A DNA stretch of 64,000 bases from Doris montereyensis (lineage: Eukaryota > Mollusca > Gastropoda > Nudibranchia > Dorididae). A program made the translations under genes and the position numbers. Shown here one piece after another: positions 13,901-24,213 of the stretch. Under the pieces are notes generated by a model. The model had not been told where the DNA came from, made no database searches, and saw only the letters and a list, made by a program, of their open reading frames with translations. The stretch covers positions 36,001 to 100,000 of the forward strand of contig JAXRKP010000855.1 in assembly GCA_037039925.1 (NCBI GenBank). The letters run 5' to 3'. The first letter of the stretch is position 1. Each line of letters begins with the position of its first letter.

Positions 13901-16900
13901 TTTATTTCAGCACGGTTAGGCCTCTGTGGACAGTCGTTTTGGAGGCTTATGGCGGGAATTTGAGAAATGAGCGGAGTGGATTGAGCGTAGATTTTGTGAA
14001 GAAAAAAATTGAAGGTTATGCATTGGCTTGCCTTTGACAAAGTTGTGGTTTACCATGAGAGTGTAATGGCTGTGGAAAAAAAGACGGTGGCCTAACCAGA
14101 TTGATATGTTGAGAGGAGGAAAGTCTTTGTGCAGCCGGTAGAGTTGTGGAAAGACATTGAGAACGATTTGATTCAAGGATGAGGGTCTGTGTTGAGTTGA
14201 GGACAATGAAAGTGAGGGTCTGTGTTGAGTTGAGGACAATGAAAGTGAGGGTCTGTGTTGAGTTGAGGACAGTGAAAGTGACTTTGGAAATTAATTTTAC
14301 TTTCTTTTTAGAGCTTTTGATCGTATTATGACGGATTTGAAAGGAAAACAATTATGGAGAAGGAATTATTTGATCTAAGCATGGTCATGTACAATGCAAA
14401 ATAACTTATTTTAATTTCAATGTTGGCTATTGGATTCCAACTCTGACAAAGAAAGAAAGAAAGAAAAAGAAGAGGCATGTGTTGGTAACAAAAGGGTTTT
14501 CTTTGGATGGTGTGGGTGAGAAAAGAAGGCTGGATACGTTGGACTTTGCAATGCAAGAATGGTAGCACAGTAGGCCTGGGCGTTACTCGATACCAACGAA
14601 TACAAGTTTTAGATGCATGCTTTGGATCTGACCACTGTCTGGATCAGATGTGATGCATACTAACTCCCATCTTAATACCAACCTAGGCTGTAACTACTTT
14701 ATACTTAACTTTAACGATACTAGCCTGAGAGTAAGAGGCAATAATACCGTAAGGCTAGCAGTGAGACACATCAGCAGATATGACAGTAGGCCTACTTCCA
14801 TACCGACCCCATCCCTGCTACACCCATTGCAGTAACCCTATCCCTTTTGAGCACATGCTCAACTAACTATCCCACCCCATCCTACCACAGTGACTAGTTT
14901 ATTACAATACAACATGCTGTCTTCTCTTATCACGCCATTTCGATCTGCAGGGGGCATGAACGCCCCCTCGTCCTTCGCTGACGGGAATACGCGAGACAGT
15001 CTCGTGGTATCCATCAAAACGAGTCCTCAAATAACGCGAGAAGAGAGCAGAGAAGGCAGTAGTAGGTATCAATGAGTAATAAAAACGTGAGTCTTGCCCA
15101 GGTCTACAGCAAATCATGTGTTTTGTAAGAATAATAATGGAAATGAGATGTTTAATGTGAATATTTGAAATGGAGGAGACGGTGACAGAAAAGAGAAGAG
15201 GTGCTATGATGACCAGATATCTTGAATGTGTGTAGTGGAAAGAGATACAATGTGTGTGGTGACTTGCATTCGTTTGAACAGGGGAGGCTTTGGTCCTATC
15301 CGGCAGTCGAGGGGTGACAGACCCATGCGGCAGGTTGGCCCATATCATTGGGCTTCTGATGGGCGCCGCGGGCAAGGAAATGAAGTGGAACTGAGGAGAT
15401 GAGGAGGAGCGGACTGAGGGGCTGGAGAGAGGAGAGAGAGCGAGGTGAGAGTCACACAGCTGGTGGTAAATAGGGTTGTCCTATGTTAGTTACCGTACAT
15501 TTGGATAAAGAAAGGAGCATGAGGAACAGTAATATGTGTTTATGTAACCCGTTCTTCTTAATTTAACGGCCATTTCAATTGTTTTTGCTTTTAATGTTGC
15601 TTTAAATCAGCTATTTCGATTGTTAATTTTTGTATAGGTGAGTGGTTTAAGGCCCTTTCAAAGTGTTCTGAAATATTGCTTATATATGATGTATTATACG
15701 AAATGAAACAAATTTTGCATGTTCATAAATGTGACGTGAATGTTTGTCTGACCAAGCACAGCCAAAACTACCTCTAATACTAATGTCTGCAAGGCAACAC
15801 CAGATTATGTAGCAAATTATTTTTTGGGAGGAGAGTGGTAGAGATGGTGAGAGCAAGTCAAGAGAAGTAGTAGTACTTTCATGGTCCCTTTATTATTATT
15901 TCATTGGTGTTGGTGCTGCTGTCAAGTGCCTCCAAATGGGAAGGGGGGGGGGCAATATGAATGGGGTAAATGTTTTTGACTTGGTTGCTTGTTACAAACG
16001 CTTCAGTTAGCCCGTGGGCGGTTGGCGACTGCTGAGTCCTGCTTCTGACCCTTCATTCCTTTTGACTCACTCATGGGCGGTTGGCGACTGCTGAGTCCTG
16101 CTTCTGACCCTTCATTCCTTTTGACACACTCATGGGCAGTTGGCGACTGCTGAGTCCTGCTTCTGACCCTTCATTCCTTTTCACACACTCATGGGCGGTT
16201 GGCGACTGCTGAGTCCTGCTTCTGACCCTTCTTTCCTTTTTGACACACTCATGGGCGGTTGGCGACAATTACTGGTAGGTCCTAGTCCTTTCCTTTCACC
16301 CGTTGACCCATCTTTCATCTTGCTGTTTCATCTGAATGCATTTTGAGATAAAGCGTAACCACATTGCATTATCAGACGTGCCTATGCACCATGGTAATTT
16401 TGCCCTGTCACGGTTTGGTAGGTCCCACTTATTTCCCTTCACTCTCATTATTCTGTTATCTGCATGCGGTTGGATGGGGGGGGGTCTAGTAGGTCCTGCT
16501 TCTGTCACTTATCTTTCATAATGACTCCTTTTAATTAACCCTGAGATCGCAAAGGCGGACAAGGTAAATTTCAATTAAACTATTATCTTGCTCCCTTAAT
16601 CAATTGAGATTACTACATATGACAGTCAAGGGTAAATTACTATGACGGCAATAATTGCTAGTGTGGCTTTGAAAAGAATAAAAGTTGGGCCTTTGCTGCA
16701 ATCAGCATTGTAAATTATTTGTCGTTGGGTGTTGTGGGTAGGTTATACTTCTTTCTTTTCATTCTTTCCTTTACCTGTTTCTTCTGTTTCCTTTACCTGT
16801 TTCTTGTTTCCTTTACCTGTTTCTTCCGTTTCCTTTACCTGTTTCTTCTGTTTCCTTTACCTGTTTCTTCTGAATTCATCCTGAGATCACCACAATGATG

Positions 16901-17367
16901 GATACAGTAAATTTCAATTAAGGAAAAAGAACCCTGTATTCACATCTTGTTCATTGTGGATGTTCTGTGACTAAAACTTAGGCCCTTTTGATAATTATGT
17001 ACATCACAACCGCTTTGATGTTTGTGTTTAATCAATTTTTAAAAAAATGGAACAAATGGAAACCTTTGAGGTTATAGTTCTTATTCTTCACAATTTATAA
17101 AACGAGCAATTTGTTGTGGGGTGGTATCAATAGTAGTGATTTTGTTCCATCTTGTCATACTGATCGCCTTTAGAATTTTACCCCACAAAGCTTTTTTTCA
17201 CTTCACTCATTGTTGCATTATTTCACGCCTTCAGGTGTGGTGATAGTGGTCACCTCCGAAAGGACTGCCCCGAGGAGGACGACACACGGTGTTACAAGTG
17301 CGATGAAGTTGGTCACAAAGCGCTAGATTGCACGACGGAATCCAGCGAGATGGTGGTGTCCACCTGA
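4816..17367 (+). CDS. CNBP: CNBP, CCHC zinc-knuckle nucleic acid-binding protein (gene span, 5 coding exons)
   Basis: Coding exons are 4816-4945, 10296-10421, 11292-11324, 12674-12884 and 17235-17367, with phases 1, 1, 1 and 2 joining cleanly to 633 nt (210 residues). The protein is almost entirely CX2CX4HX4C zinc knuckles, starting at about residues 6, 46, 66, 99, 120, 144, 165 and 186. A short linker of Arg and Gly residues follows the first knuckle, as in the RG-rich segment of vertebrate CNBP. Members of this family bind G-rich single-stranded RNA and DNA in cytoplasm and nucleus, and promote translation and G-quadruplex unfolding. Human CNBP has seven knuckles; I count eight here. Two one-base indels (near 12691 and 12775) cancel each other but put the stretch for knuckles 4 and 5 out of frame. 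They look like sequence errors. Identification is secure. Confidence 0.93.
6077..7676 (-). mobile_element. Decayed, internally deleted piggyBac-like transposon
   Basis: The element is bounded by TTAA at 6073-6076 and 7677-7680, and both ends start TTAACTCA when read inwards, with imperfect similarity further in. TTAA is the piggyBac target duplication. Inside, on the minus strand, lie piggyBac transposase fragments. The span (1.6 kb) is shorter than an autonomous element, and the catalytic core is mostly missing. It lies in CNBP intron 2, antisense to the gene. Confidence 0.7.
6469..7106 (-). pseudogene. piggyBac transposase remnant
   Basis: Three pieces read in order on the minus strand. 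At 7106-6840 there is the start of the DDE_Tnp_1_7 domain, including P-F-T-G and the conserved E-T-N-R-Y-A motif. At 6824-6700, in another frame, there is the following helix region (D-W-K-T-V-S-E-L then Y-W-S). At 6663-6469 there is the C-terminal cysteine-rich segment with Y-W-C-E-T-C, P-L-C and P-C-F...F-H-T. The central DDD catalytic region is deleted and the pieces are frameshifted, so no active transposase can be made. The start reads ATG at 7106. The family match is from motif recognition only. Confidence 0.75.
7970..8402 (+). repeat. Dispersed repeat, copy 1 (second copy near 29655)
   Basis: Segments such as GCCGGCCCT, AGGGCC, TTCCTTATTCTTTCAACT, ATAGGTCTTTTATC and the end CGGTAACAC...AGCTCTA recur in the same order at 29655-29935. 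The internal AGGGCCT/AGGCCCT steps form small palindromes. No coding capacity is seen. It is probably an unclassified non-autonomous element. Confidence 0.65.
9149..9322. repeat. Near-perfect palindrome with 18-nt loop
   Basis: The left arm (9149-9227) and right arm (9246-9322) are reverse complements with only a few mismatches; for example TCATTTATGTAGTAG on the left matches CTACTACATAAATGA on the right. The spacer is about 18 nt. The whole could fold as one long hairpin. It is AT-rich and non-coding, in CNBP intron 2; it may be a MITE. Confidence 0.85.
10296..10421 (+). CDS. CNBP: CNBP coding exon 2 (knuckles 2 and 3)
   Basis: The acceptor TTATTCAG ends at 10295 and the donor is CTCTG|GTAAGA at 10421/10422. 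The exon enters and leaves in phase 1. It encodes two complete knuckles, C-Y-K-C-N-R-P-G-H and C-Y-K-C-N-Q-L-G-H (residues 46-59 and 66-79), separated by a six-residue linker. Confidence 0.93.
11292..11324 (+). CDS. CNBP: CNBP coding exon 3, 33-nt microexon (Gly/Tyr linker)
   Basis: The acceptor is a T-rich tract ending TCTAAG at 11291, and the donor is AAAG|GTTTGT at 11324/11325. Phase is 1 on both sides, so the exon can be skipped without a frameshift. It encodes the linker [10 protein letters not shown] between knuckles 3 and 4. I infer from this symmetry that it could be alternatively spliced. Confidence 0.8.
12674..12884 (+). CDS. CNBP: CNBP coding exon 4 (knuckles 4, 5, 6) with two compensating one-base indels
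   Basis: The acceptor CTTTTCAG ends at 12673 and the donor is ACCG|GTAAGT at 12884/12885, phase 2. Knuckle 4 starts C-Y-N-C, but one base is missing at the AAGG run (12691-12694). The frame that reads G-H-V-Q-R-D-C and C-F-R-C-G-K-S-G-H then runs to the GGGG at 12775-12778, where one extra G restores the original frame, which reads E-C-P-D-D-K and knuckle 6. The literal frame between the two points stays open but loses the cysteines and histidines. Total length is unchanged. Errors at short homopolymers are the simplest explanation. Confidence 0.88.
13225..13450. repeat. Minisatellite, about 28-bp unit
   Basis: About nine copies of AAGTTAGGTGTAATACAAAT followed by CATATTAC, with some shortened copies (TACAGGTGTAATACAAG). 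It lies in the last CNBP intron, and nothing suggests coding. Confidence 0.9.
14180..14282. repeat. Three-copy 33-bp tandem repeat
   Basis: GAGGGTCTGTGTTGAGTTGA plus GGACAATGAAAGT is repeated three times. The unit is a multiple of three, so antisense frames stay open and give a spurious S-T-Q-H-R-P-S repeat peptide. Confidence 0.9.
15282..15402 (+). CDS. Candidate alternative terminal exon of CNBP (Arg/Gly-rich tail)
   Basis: After a possible acceptor, TTTGAACAG at 15281, the sequence continues the phase-2 codon left by the exon ending at 12884 (CG|G) and stays open for 39 residues to TGA at 15400-15402. The tail starts [14 protein letters not shown] and is rich in Arg and Gly. Local GC content is higher than in the surrounding intron. 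If used, it would replace the last two knuckles with a basic tail. The acceptor has only a weak polypyrimidine tract, and no conservation can be tested here, so this is a candidate only. Confidence 0.3.
16012..16268. repeat. Minisatellite, 59-bp unit, derived from a dispersed repeat
   Basis: About four copies of GGGCGGTTGGCGACTGCTGA plus GTCCTGCTTCTGACCCTTCATTCC and a short AT-rich end. The unit resembles the 5' half of the short dispersed family also found at 28748-28885 and 54672-54812 (GGCGGTTGGCG...GTCCTACTTCTTTCC), so the array seems to have grown from one such insertion. Confidence 0.85.
16467..16578 (+). repeat. Short dispersed repeat family M, copy
   Basis: Contains CTAGTAGGTCCTGCTTCTG, CCCTGAGATCGC and GGTAAATTTCAATTAAA in the family order. 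The copy is diverged and follows a G8 run. Confidence 0.6.
16733..16922 (+). repeat. Family M copy with internal 22-bp tandem expansion
   Basis: The family M ends are present (GGGTAGGTTATACTTCTTTC at the start; CCTGAGATCACCACAATGAT and GTAAATTTCAATTAAG at the end). Between them, TTTCCTTTACCTGTTTCTTC is repeated about five times, where other copies have it once. This is a clear case of array growth inside an inserted element. Confidence 0.75.
17235..17367 (+). CDS. CNBP: CNBP terminal coding exon (knuckles 7 and 8, stop)
   Basis: The acceptor CCTTCAG ends at 17234 and completes the split Arg codon, giving [14 protein letters not shown] across the junction. Knuckle 8 is [14 protein letters not shown], followed by an acidic and Ser/Thr-rich tail of 11 residues and TGA at 17365-17367. 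The penultimate knuckle is split by the intron. Confidence 0.93.
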
Positions 17368-17592
17368 TTGAGGCTGACTCACTTGTATGGATGTGCGTTT
17401 CTTTAGTTTGAATGCTCTGTTGCTCCCCCTCCCCCTTTTCCAGTTGAAATTTTTGTTAACATCATTTTCTTTGATCAACTTTGCTTGTCTGCTCCCAATG
17501 GTACCACACTCTTAGATATTGTCATAGGATTTGTTAATCAACATCTGAGTAATGTATTTTGAATTGAATGTCTGTATTCTATTTGTTCTTAA

Positions 17593-17598
17593 AATAAA
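17593..17598 (+). terminator. CNBP: Polyadenylation signal AATAAA, probable CNBP 3' end
   Basis: AATAAA lies 226 nt after the CNBP stop and is followed by T-rich sequence. Transcripts may also extend further, since the next 1.4 kb is T-rich and gene-free. Confidence 0.5.
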
Positions 17599-20500
17599 AC
17601 AAGTGACATTTTCATTATTTTTTCTCCTTACCCAAAATCAAATTGTGCTCATTCATGTAGATTTTTAACAAATGTTTTTGACTTGCCTGTACATTGTGTA
17701 AGGCTTAAGTTTGTGTTTGCCAGGAATGTAATTTAAGTCCCCTGGAAGACGTCCGTCTTGAATGGTTCTGTCCTCTTCCTTCTCTTCCCCTGCCCTCTTT
17801 CACAATTAATTTCTAAAATTAAATTGAGCTTTTAAATCATAATTCATTGGAAGATAAATGTATGGATTTGATCCAGCCAGGGTGTAGGGTGTGGTAATTT
17901 CAAACATAGATTTTGTGTGTAGAGAGGGTTTATCTTTTTCTCTCTCTCTCGCCATTTTGGGTTTTTTTTTCTTTCTTTCTATCAGAACATGATTATTCCA
18001 GCTTTGGCATTTGCCTTCTCATCTGGATCCCTTTTGTTCTAGTCTTGCAGTAATTGCAATACATGCTTTGTGTGTTTTGTTTTTTTCTCTCTTGGAAGTG
18101 AATGGTGTTTTGCCTTCTTTTGTCTTTTGAGAAATTAAAAATATATATGTCCTTTGTTGCAGTCAGTGAACTCCCGAATACTGCAGAAAGTTCACACGCT
18201 AGTCTCTTACAACGTTAAGAAAAATAAGCATGTCCAGAATCATCAACCAATTTTCCCCCCTCATCAAAGTTCGCAGCACTTGGTGTGTTTACATCGTTTC
18301 ATCTGAGTGAATGATTTTTATTTTTTTTTTTTCTCTTTTTTTTTTGTGGTTGAAATTCAAGACCTGGAATCCAGGTAATCATTTTTATTCTTGATACTTG
18401 ATCTTAGTCATGTCTCTAAGAAGTTGATGTCTCTGATACGTGCAACAGTTTTGTGGAACTTCCCCATTCCATGTGTATGCTGAATGAGAGATTTTTTTGA
18501 ATGTGCGTGTGATAACACAGCTCTGTTGATTTCATTATGGCGTTGGAAGTTTTATTGGATTATTTTTTGAAGTTCTGGAAACTAGACGGAATTGTTGATT
18601 GTTTCGTATTGTATTACAAATTGTCATAAATCATAAATTTTTGTATTTATTTTCTTTTTTTCTTTTATTTTTTGTCTTATATATTTTTTATTGTCGTTTT
18701 TGTATTTGTGTGCATTATTTTCATGTTTAAGATGTTACTGTGGAGGGAATACTTTTAAGTAAAGGTGGAGAGATTCAAGGCAGCTGTTTCACATACAGTC
18801 ACGTTGCTGGCTGGTGGCATTGTCATGTCCGCAGTTCTGCTAGGCGATTTTTGTGTGTGTGTTTAAACACGTTTTCTGTCCTGTCTCTTAGCCTCAGCAA
18901 ATGTATATGGAATGTAATTTAAGAGATTATTGCCAACGAAAGACAGAAACAAGAAAACTTCTGCAGGCTGCGGGTTTTGCTTTGCTGCATACCAGTGACA
19001 GTGAAGAGTGGAGGGGATTGTAAATAAACTACTGTTTGTACTCAACACCTCGTCATTTGATTTCATTCTTTTTTTTGTGTGTATGGAGACATTGTTTTTA
19101 ATGTATTGGCTAAAGCTACGGGAATGGTGGTGTGTGTTCTACTTCTTTCTGATGGCACATCTCTTTTATCTTGGTTCCTCTAAATCCATGTATTAAGATC
19201 GTGGTTGGGATTATCTTCAATGAAACATGGCAGTTCAGGCTGAGTGGAGGCTTCAGCAGCTCAGCCGGTGGAAGGTATAATAATAATGTCTCCGCTTAAG
19301 GGCTGGGGAAGCAAGGTCTTCTGCCAGACTGATCAGTTGGTCACGGACTATTGCATTGTGCACCATAAATTTGTAGACAATCGATGGCCAGCTGCCTGTG
19401 CAAGACCACACAATTTTCAAACCTTCCCTCTGCTTCACCCCTTTAACTACTTCGACGCGTTTCATTGGTTAATCTGTTGGTCATACATTTTAGATGATCA
19501 TTCATTGGCCCTCATACTATACACTATACAGGGCCACACACAACTTCATCCAGCGTCATTGGGCATGGTTGAGGCGAGCTTACTCGGGCATGGGTCATCG
19601 AGGTCAAACTCCTGGTCACTCTCCTGGCCTGCTTCGAGTTTGAGGCTTTTGATTAGCTACCTGTTCATAGTAGTATTAGTAGGGCACATGTTAAAAAAGG
19701 TGGGATCAACATTGAAATGCGCAATAACAGTAGCACTTACACTACTTACAGTACAGTGACCTACATGTCTATGAAGTAAAGACGAGTGATATGAGTAATT
19801 TTATTACAATTTTTAGTTGGCATTTTTCACTGTCAAGCTGCTGACATACCGGCCATTCAGTTTTTGCTATTGGGCATGCAGAGTGACGATTTTAATGGTA
19901 TCGTCAGAAAACGGGCACATAGTATAGGCAAAACAGGCATTCGTGAGAACTGTAATTAGTGTAATATTAATACTACAACTGAGTTGATTCCCAGTCCAGT
20001 CTTGGGAGATTTTTCATGGCTCCTCTGCCGACTAAGCACCAGCAGTACTACTACTACAGTACTAGCGGCAAAAGGTTGGTTGGGTCTATTCACATTCATC
20101 CTTGGTGAAGTGGAAGCAATAGCAAACTACCACATAATGCTGTAGGGTTTTGGCACGCATATCTTGGCTCTGCTCTTGATTGCCCTATGCTTGGCAGTGG
20201 GTTTGTTTTACTACATAATTAACATTCATTGTTTTTCACTCACCCTTGCACAATGTGGGTATAAATACGAAGTTCAAGTGATATGTGCATCGGCTGGCGA
20301 GAAAGCCCAACTGAGATAGCAAACAGACAAAGAAAGGAATTGAATGCTTAGACTTATAATAGATTTAAGGATACCCTACTCTAACTAGACTCTTTCTTAC
20401 TAATACTAGTTAGTCTTACCTAACTATTTCACATTTGTGAGGGAAAAACTGGTTTATTTTTTAGCTTTGGCCAAGCCAAAATTCAGACTTTGCCTTGCTC

Positions 20501-20654
20501 GAGTAAGCGTACTGTAACTACTGTAAGTAAGTATATTAAAAAGTCAATAATCATGACCTATGAAAAAATAATAGTAATACTAATACTAATTAATATAGTG
20601 TGAATTTGGTATCAAAAACGCTCCCAAATTTTTTGTGGGCATTCCTGGTAGTGG

Positions 20655-20772
20655 TAGTAGTGGTAGGTCCTAATTCTTTCCTTTTCTTTCACTTGTTTTT
20701 CGTCTTCCTATTTCCTCTTAATACACCCTGAGATCACTGCAATGGTGGATGGGGTAAATTTCAAAGAAACCA
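20655..20772 (+). repeat. Short dispersed repeat family M, copy
   Basis: A good copy: GTGGTAGGTCCTAATTCTTT, then TATTTCCTCTTAATACACCC, TGAGATCACTGCAATGGTGG and ATGGGGTAAATTTCA. Confidence 0.8.
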
Positions 20773-22133
20773 GAGTTAACGCAGATTTATGAAGTTAGGA
20801 AGATGGTCCCCACCCCATTATTTTTTATAAGAATAGTAATAGTAATAGTTTTTTACTACGCCTATTACTACTGTTACTAGTGTTACTGTTATAAGTTATA
20901 CTAATTACTATAGTCTTCATCAATATATCTCTTTAATCTCGCTATTTCCTTATAATTTGAACTGGAGATTACTGCATAATTATGATTATGGACGGGGAAG
21001 CTTTGTTTTAAGTTTAAGGTTTAGTTTTATTGAATTTTATGCAGTGGTCTCCAGGGTGAATTCATTGGAAACAGCAAGATGAAAGTGAAAGAAAGATTAA
21101 GACTAAGACCTACACTACACCGCGCTACGACTACGACCAGTAACAGTGACAATACACACCCCCAACCGCTCACTTCAATGAAGCAAACCATCCATCCTCG
21201 AGAACAACAAAATGTACATATTTTTTGTATGTATACCGGTTTAATAATTTATTTCATTTTCAAAATTAGCATACTGTGCATCAGACTAGGGTCCTGGCCA
21301 GCAGATACAGTAGTCATTGGATAAACACACACCTCTTAGTTCTACATCTGCTGACCAATTTTGTACTATATTATATATATATATAATTATAATTATAATA
21401 AAAGTGTTCTCATAAACACATGGGTATGCATACAAAAAAAGCACACTTTTTTCCTGTGTCCAAAGGACATACGTTTATCCAGCGACTACTGTAGTAGTAG
21501 TTAGTAGTACTATACATACTGTCAGTGTAACTGTAACCTGTTCCGTTCCAGTAAGTTTCACACGCTGTTAGTGTTATAAGCCCCGGCTCTATTGGCCACA
21601 ACAGCCTTGATGAGGGAACTTAACTTAATCAGATACATTGAGAAACAATGGGCTAAAAATATGGCAGGGCAGTAAATTGAGTAAATTATTTACTTACTAC
21701 TTTACTACTTAGTACTTACTGTTGGATTAAGTTAGTTACAGTTACAGTGTGACTGTGACAAAGGAACAGGAAATCTGATAATTTCACATTTTACTAAAAT
21801 AACAATACATGTATTAACACAAGTGATTGAAAGTGAAACAAGGTTCACATGTGTAGACCACTCAAAACTTAAAACATACTTTGAATGAACAGAACTCAAG
21901 TCAGTACAGTTGTGCTTGTAAACCTGTATTTTCAATTCAATTTCAGCATGATATCACAGATAGAAAATTGGGTAGTAGTGGTAGTGGTAGTAGTAGTAGT
22001 AGTAGTAGTGGTAGTAGTAGTAGTAATAATAATAGTAGTACTGGTACTGGTACAATGTAGTAGTAGTACATGCAATATCAATATTAAAATTAAAGGTCTT
22101 ATTCTTATTTAACAGACACTTTGTGCTTTACTT

Positions 22134-22262
22134 TAATTGAAATTTACCCCATCCACCAGCGTGGTGATCTCAGTGGCAATTACAAGGAAACAGCAAGATA
22201 AAAGAGAAGTGAACAAGTAAGAGGAAAGAAGTAGGACCTACCAGTAGCTCCAACCACCCACA
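22134..22262 (-). repeat. Short dispersed repeat family M, copy
   Basis: Reads on the minus strand as GGTAGGTCCTACTTCTTTCC, then CTTGCTGTTTCCTTGTAATT, TGAGATCACCACGCTGGTGG and ATGGGGTAAATTTCA. Confidence 0.85.
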
Positions 22263-24130
22263 TTTTAGGATAAAAAACTGAACAATCATTGTGAACGGAC
22301 ATTGACATTTACGTATAAATATTACAGGAGAGATTAATGGAAAACACAAGGAAGACATAGGACTTGGACTAGTTGGAGAGAGGTAGAACTACTAGTACTA
22401 AGTACTAGACTACAAAATACACATGAAACAATTTGAGCCCTGCCTGGGGGAATATGTCGTCAGTACAGCATCGTGTCAATGTTTTAGCCGCCGGCTGTTT
22501 ATTAGACTCGGACTACTAGACGTTGTGTACTAGTTTGAGAAATCCATTAAAAAACGACTTAAACTTAAACGTGAACGTTTTTAAAGAAAATAACAGAAAT
22601 ACATTCGGACAATGTTCGAAGAATCTAATTCGACAAATGTATGTTTGGTTAAGACGTGTTGGGACTAAAAGATTCAAAAGTACTATCAACGTCTAGATAA
22701 CGTTTTTGTACATACCGATCGATTATTTATGTTAAGGCATACACTTCAAGAAATAATATATGCGTACTGCTATTACTGCTAATTCTATGGCACCAGAAAT
22801 TTTCTTTCTTTCTTTCTCTCTCTATGTTCTCTCATGATCAAAATTAAAGGTGAAAAAGCACTAACACTACTAACAGAGCCAATATTGTTTTGTTTTTGTT
22901 ACAAATAGTAAATACTTTGAGAAATCCATTAAAAAAAGAATTAGGTGTGAACAAATCTAAAGAAATAAACAAATATATTTGAAGTTGTTTGAGCTATGGA
23001 TTTACTGACCACGACATGATTGGTATGACTTTCGTTCGCCTCAGCCCTAATGCCGATAGTATCGGAATGGTTTAAAATCTGTTGTAAATATATACAGAAT
23101 GAAATTCGAGAAGATTTTCTCATGATATTTCGACATTGCGGTAAAAATTGTATGACCAAATTCTTTTTAATGTGGAAAATAAGTGATATGCCCGAAAATG
23201 CTGATTTTACCCGGAAATTGACGTTAAAAAGCAAGTTGACTTACTCCACTGTCCGTGATTTTAATCATATAAGATACTGTAAGACTGTAACTGATTATAA
23301 TTTATGAATTACGAGTCTTAATAATGATACTATACATGTGATAATAAATTGATGATTTGAAAGAAAACGGTGGAAAATTTCTGATGACGCTTCTCAATCA
23401 TCTTGGGATTTAATTTACAGAGGAGAAAATGTTAAAAAAAAATATTTTGAGTTATTCTGCTCACCATACAAACTAATCTGTGACCTCAGGGTGAATATGA
23501 ATTAAGGCAAGGGCATAGCTGCCAACCTTTATGAATCCGATAAACATTGAATGAACTCCCCTTAGCAAAAAATGCACAGATCGCTGGCCTTCCTACTTTC
23601 TGGCAAGGTTGTGATTGTAGTTTTTGCAAATTCAGAATGATGTCTCAGACTTTACTTTCACCCCAATCGCTCCAACTCCCGAGTTTCTGCCCGTTAACTT
23701 GAGGGTCCTTTTTTAAAACAATGCACTTTACGCTCATAGTCATACACATACTTTTCAAAGTAAATACAGATTTATGGCCTCAGGGCCAAAAAGACGTACA
23801 CAACATACACATACTTTATGTAGGCCTCCCAGACTAGTTGGCCAAACTCACACCTGAGTCAAGCGAGGAAAGCACTAGAATGAAAGCAGCTTTCCCAAGA
23901 GAACAACGTTGTGGGGAAAAAACTGAACCGTGCCCGCTGTGGGGCTTGAACTGAACCAGTGTCGTTGTGATTACATTTACATTACAAGCTCACAACGATA
24001 TGGTTCAGCTACAACGCCACGTATAAAAGGAAACAGTAACAACAGACGAAAGAGTGTGTCAGTGTCAGTGTCAGTGACAAAGGCATTGGCAAGCCCATGA
24101 GTATTCAGATCCAGAACTGCTTTCTTCACT

Positions 24131-24213
24131 TCACTTTTGTGAAAGCAGTCCGATTCTGTGCAAAAACATGCGCCATATTACGACCAATCTTCCAAGGCTT
24201 GAAACTGGGTCAC
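24131..24213 (-). CDS. PEX26: PEX26 exon 7 (C-terminal tail, stop)
   Basis: The acceptor TTTCGTCCAG is at 24214 and the exon completes a Gly codon split with exon 6. It reads G-D-P-V-S-S-L-G-R-L-V-V-I-W-R and ends L-L-S-Q-K, stop TGA at 24131-24133. In human PEX26 the segment after the membrane helix likewise starts D-P-A-S and holds basic and aromatic residues. Confidence 0.78.

Larger units (their letters stand above)
17613..24130. other. Intergenic stretch, no gene recognised
   Basis: Between CNBP and PEX26, which converge. The stretch is AT-rich with poly-T runs (about 18319-18346), a TA/GTA microsatellite area (21960-22030) and family M copies at 20655 and 22134. The longest ORF, about 19244-19759 (+), starts with GTG and has no domain or splice support. 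Near 23815-24010 there is sequence shared with 36990-37220 and 54390-54530. Confidence 0.5.

Noticed and set aside
14902..15375. 157-codon minus-strand ORF in the last CNBP intron
   Set aside because: No recognisable domain; it overlaps the better plus-strand candidate exon, and its composition looks like antisense of Arg/Gly codons.
19244..19759. 171-codon plus-strand ORF
   Set aside because: It starts with GTG, has no domain, no splice context and ordinary intergenic composition.
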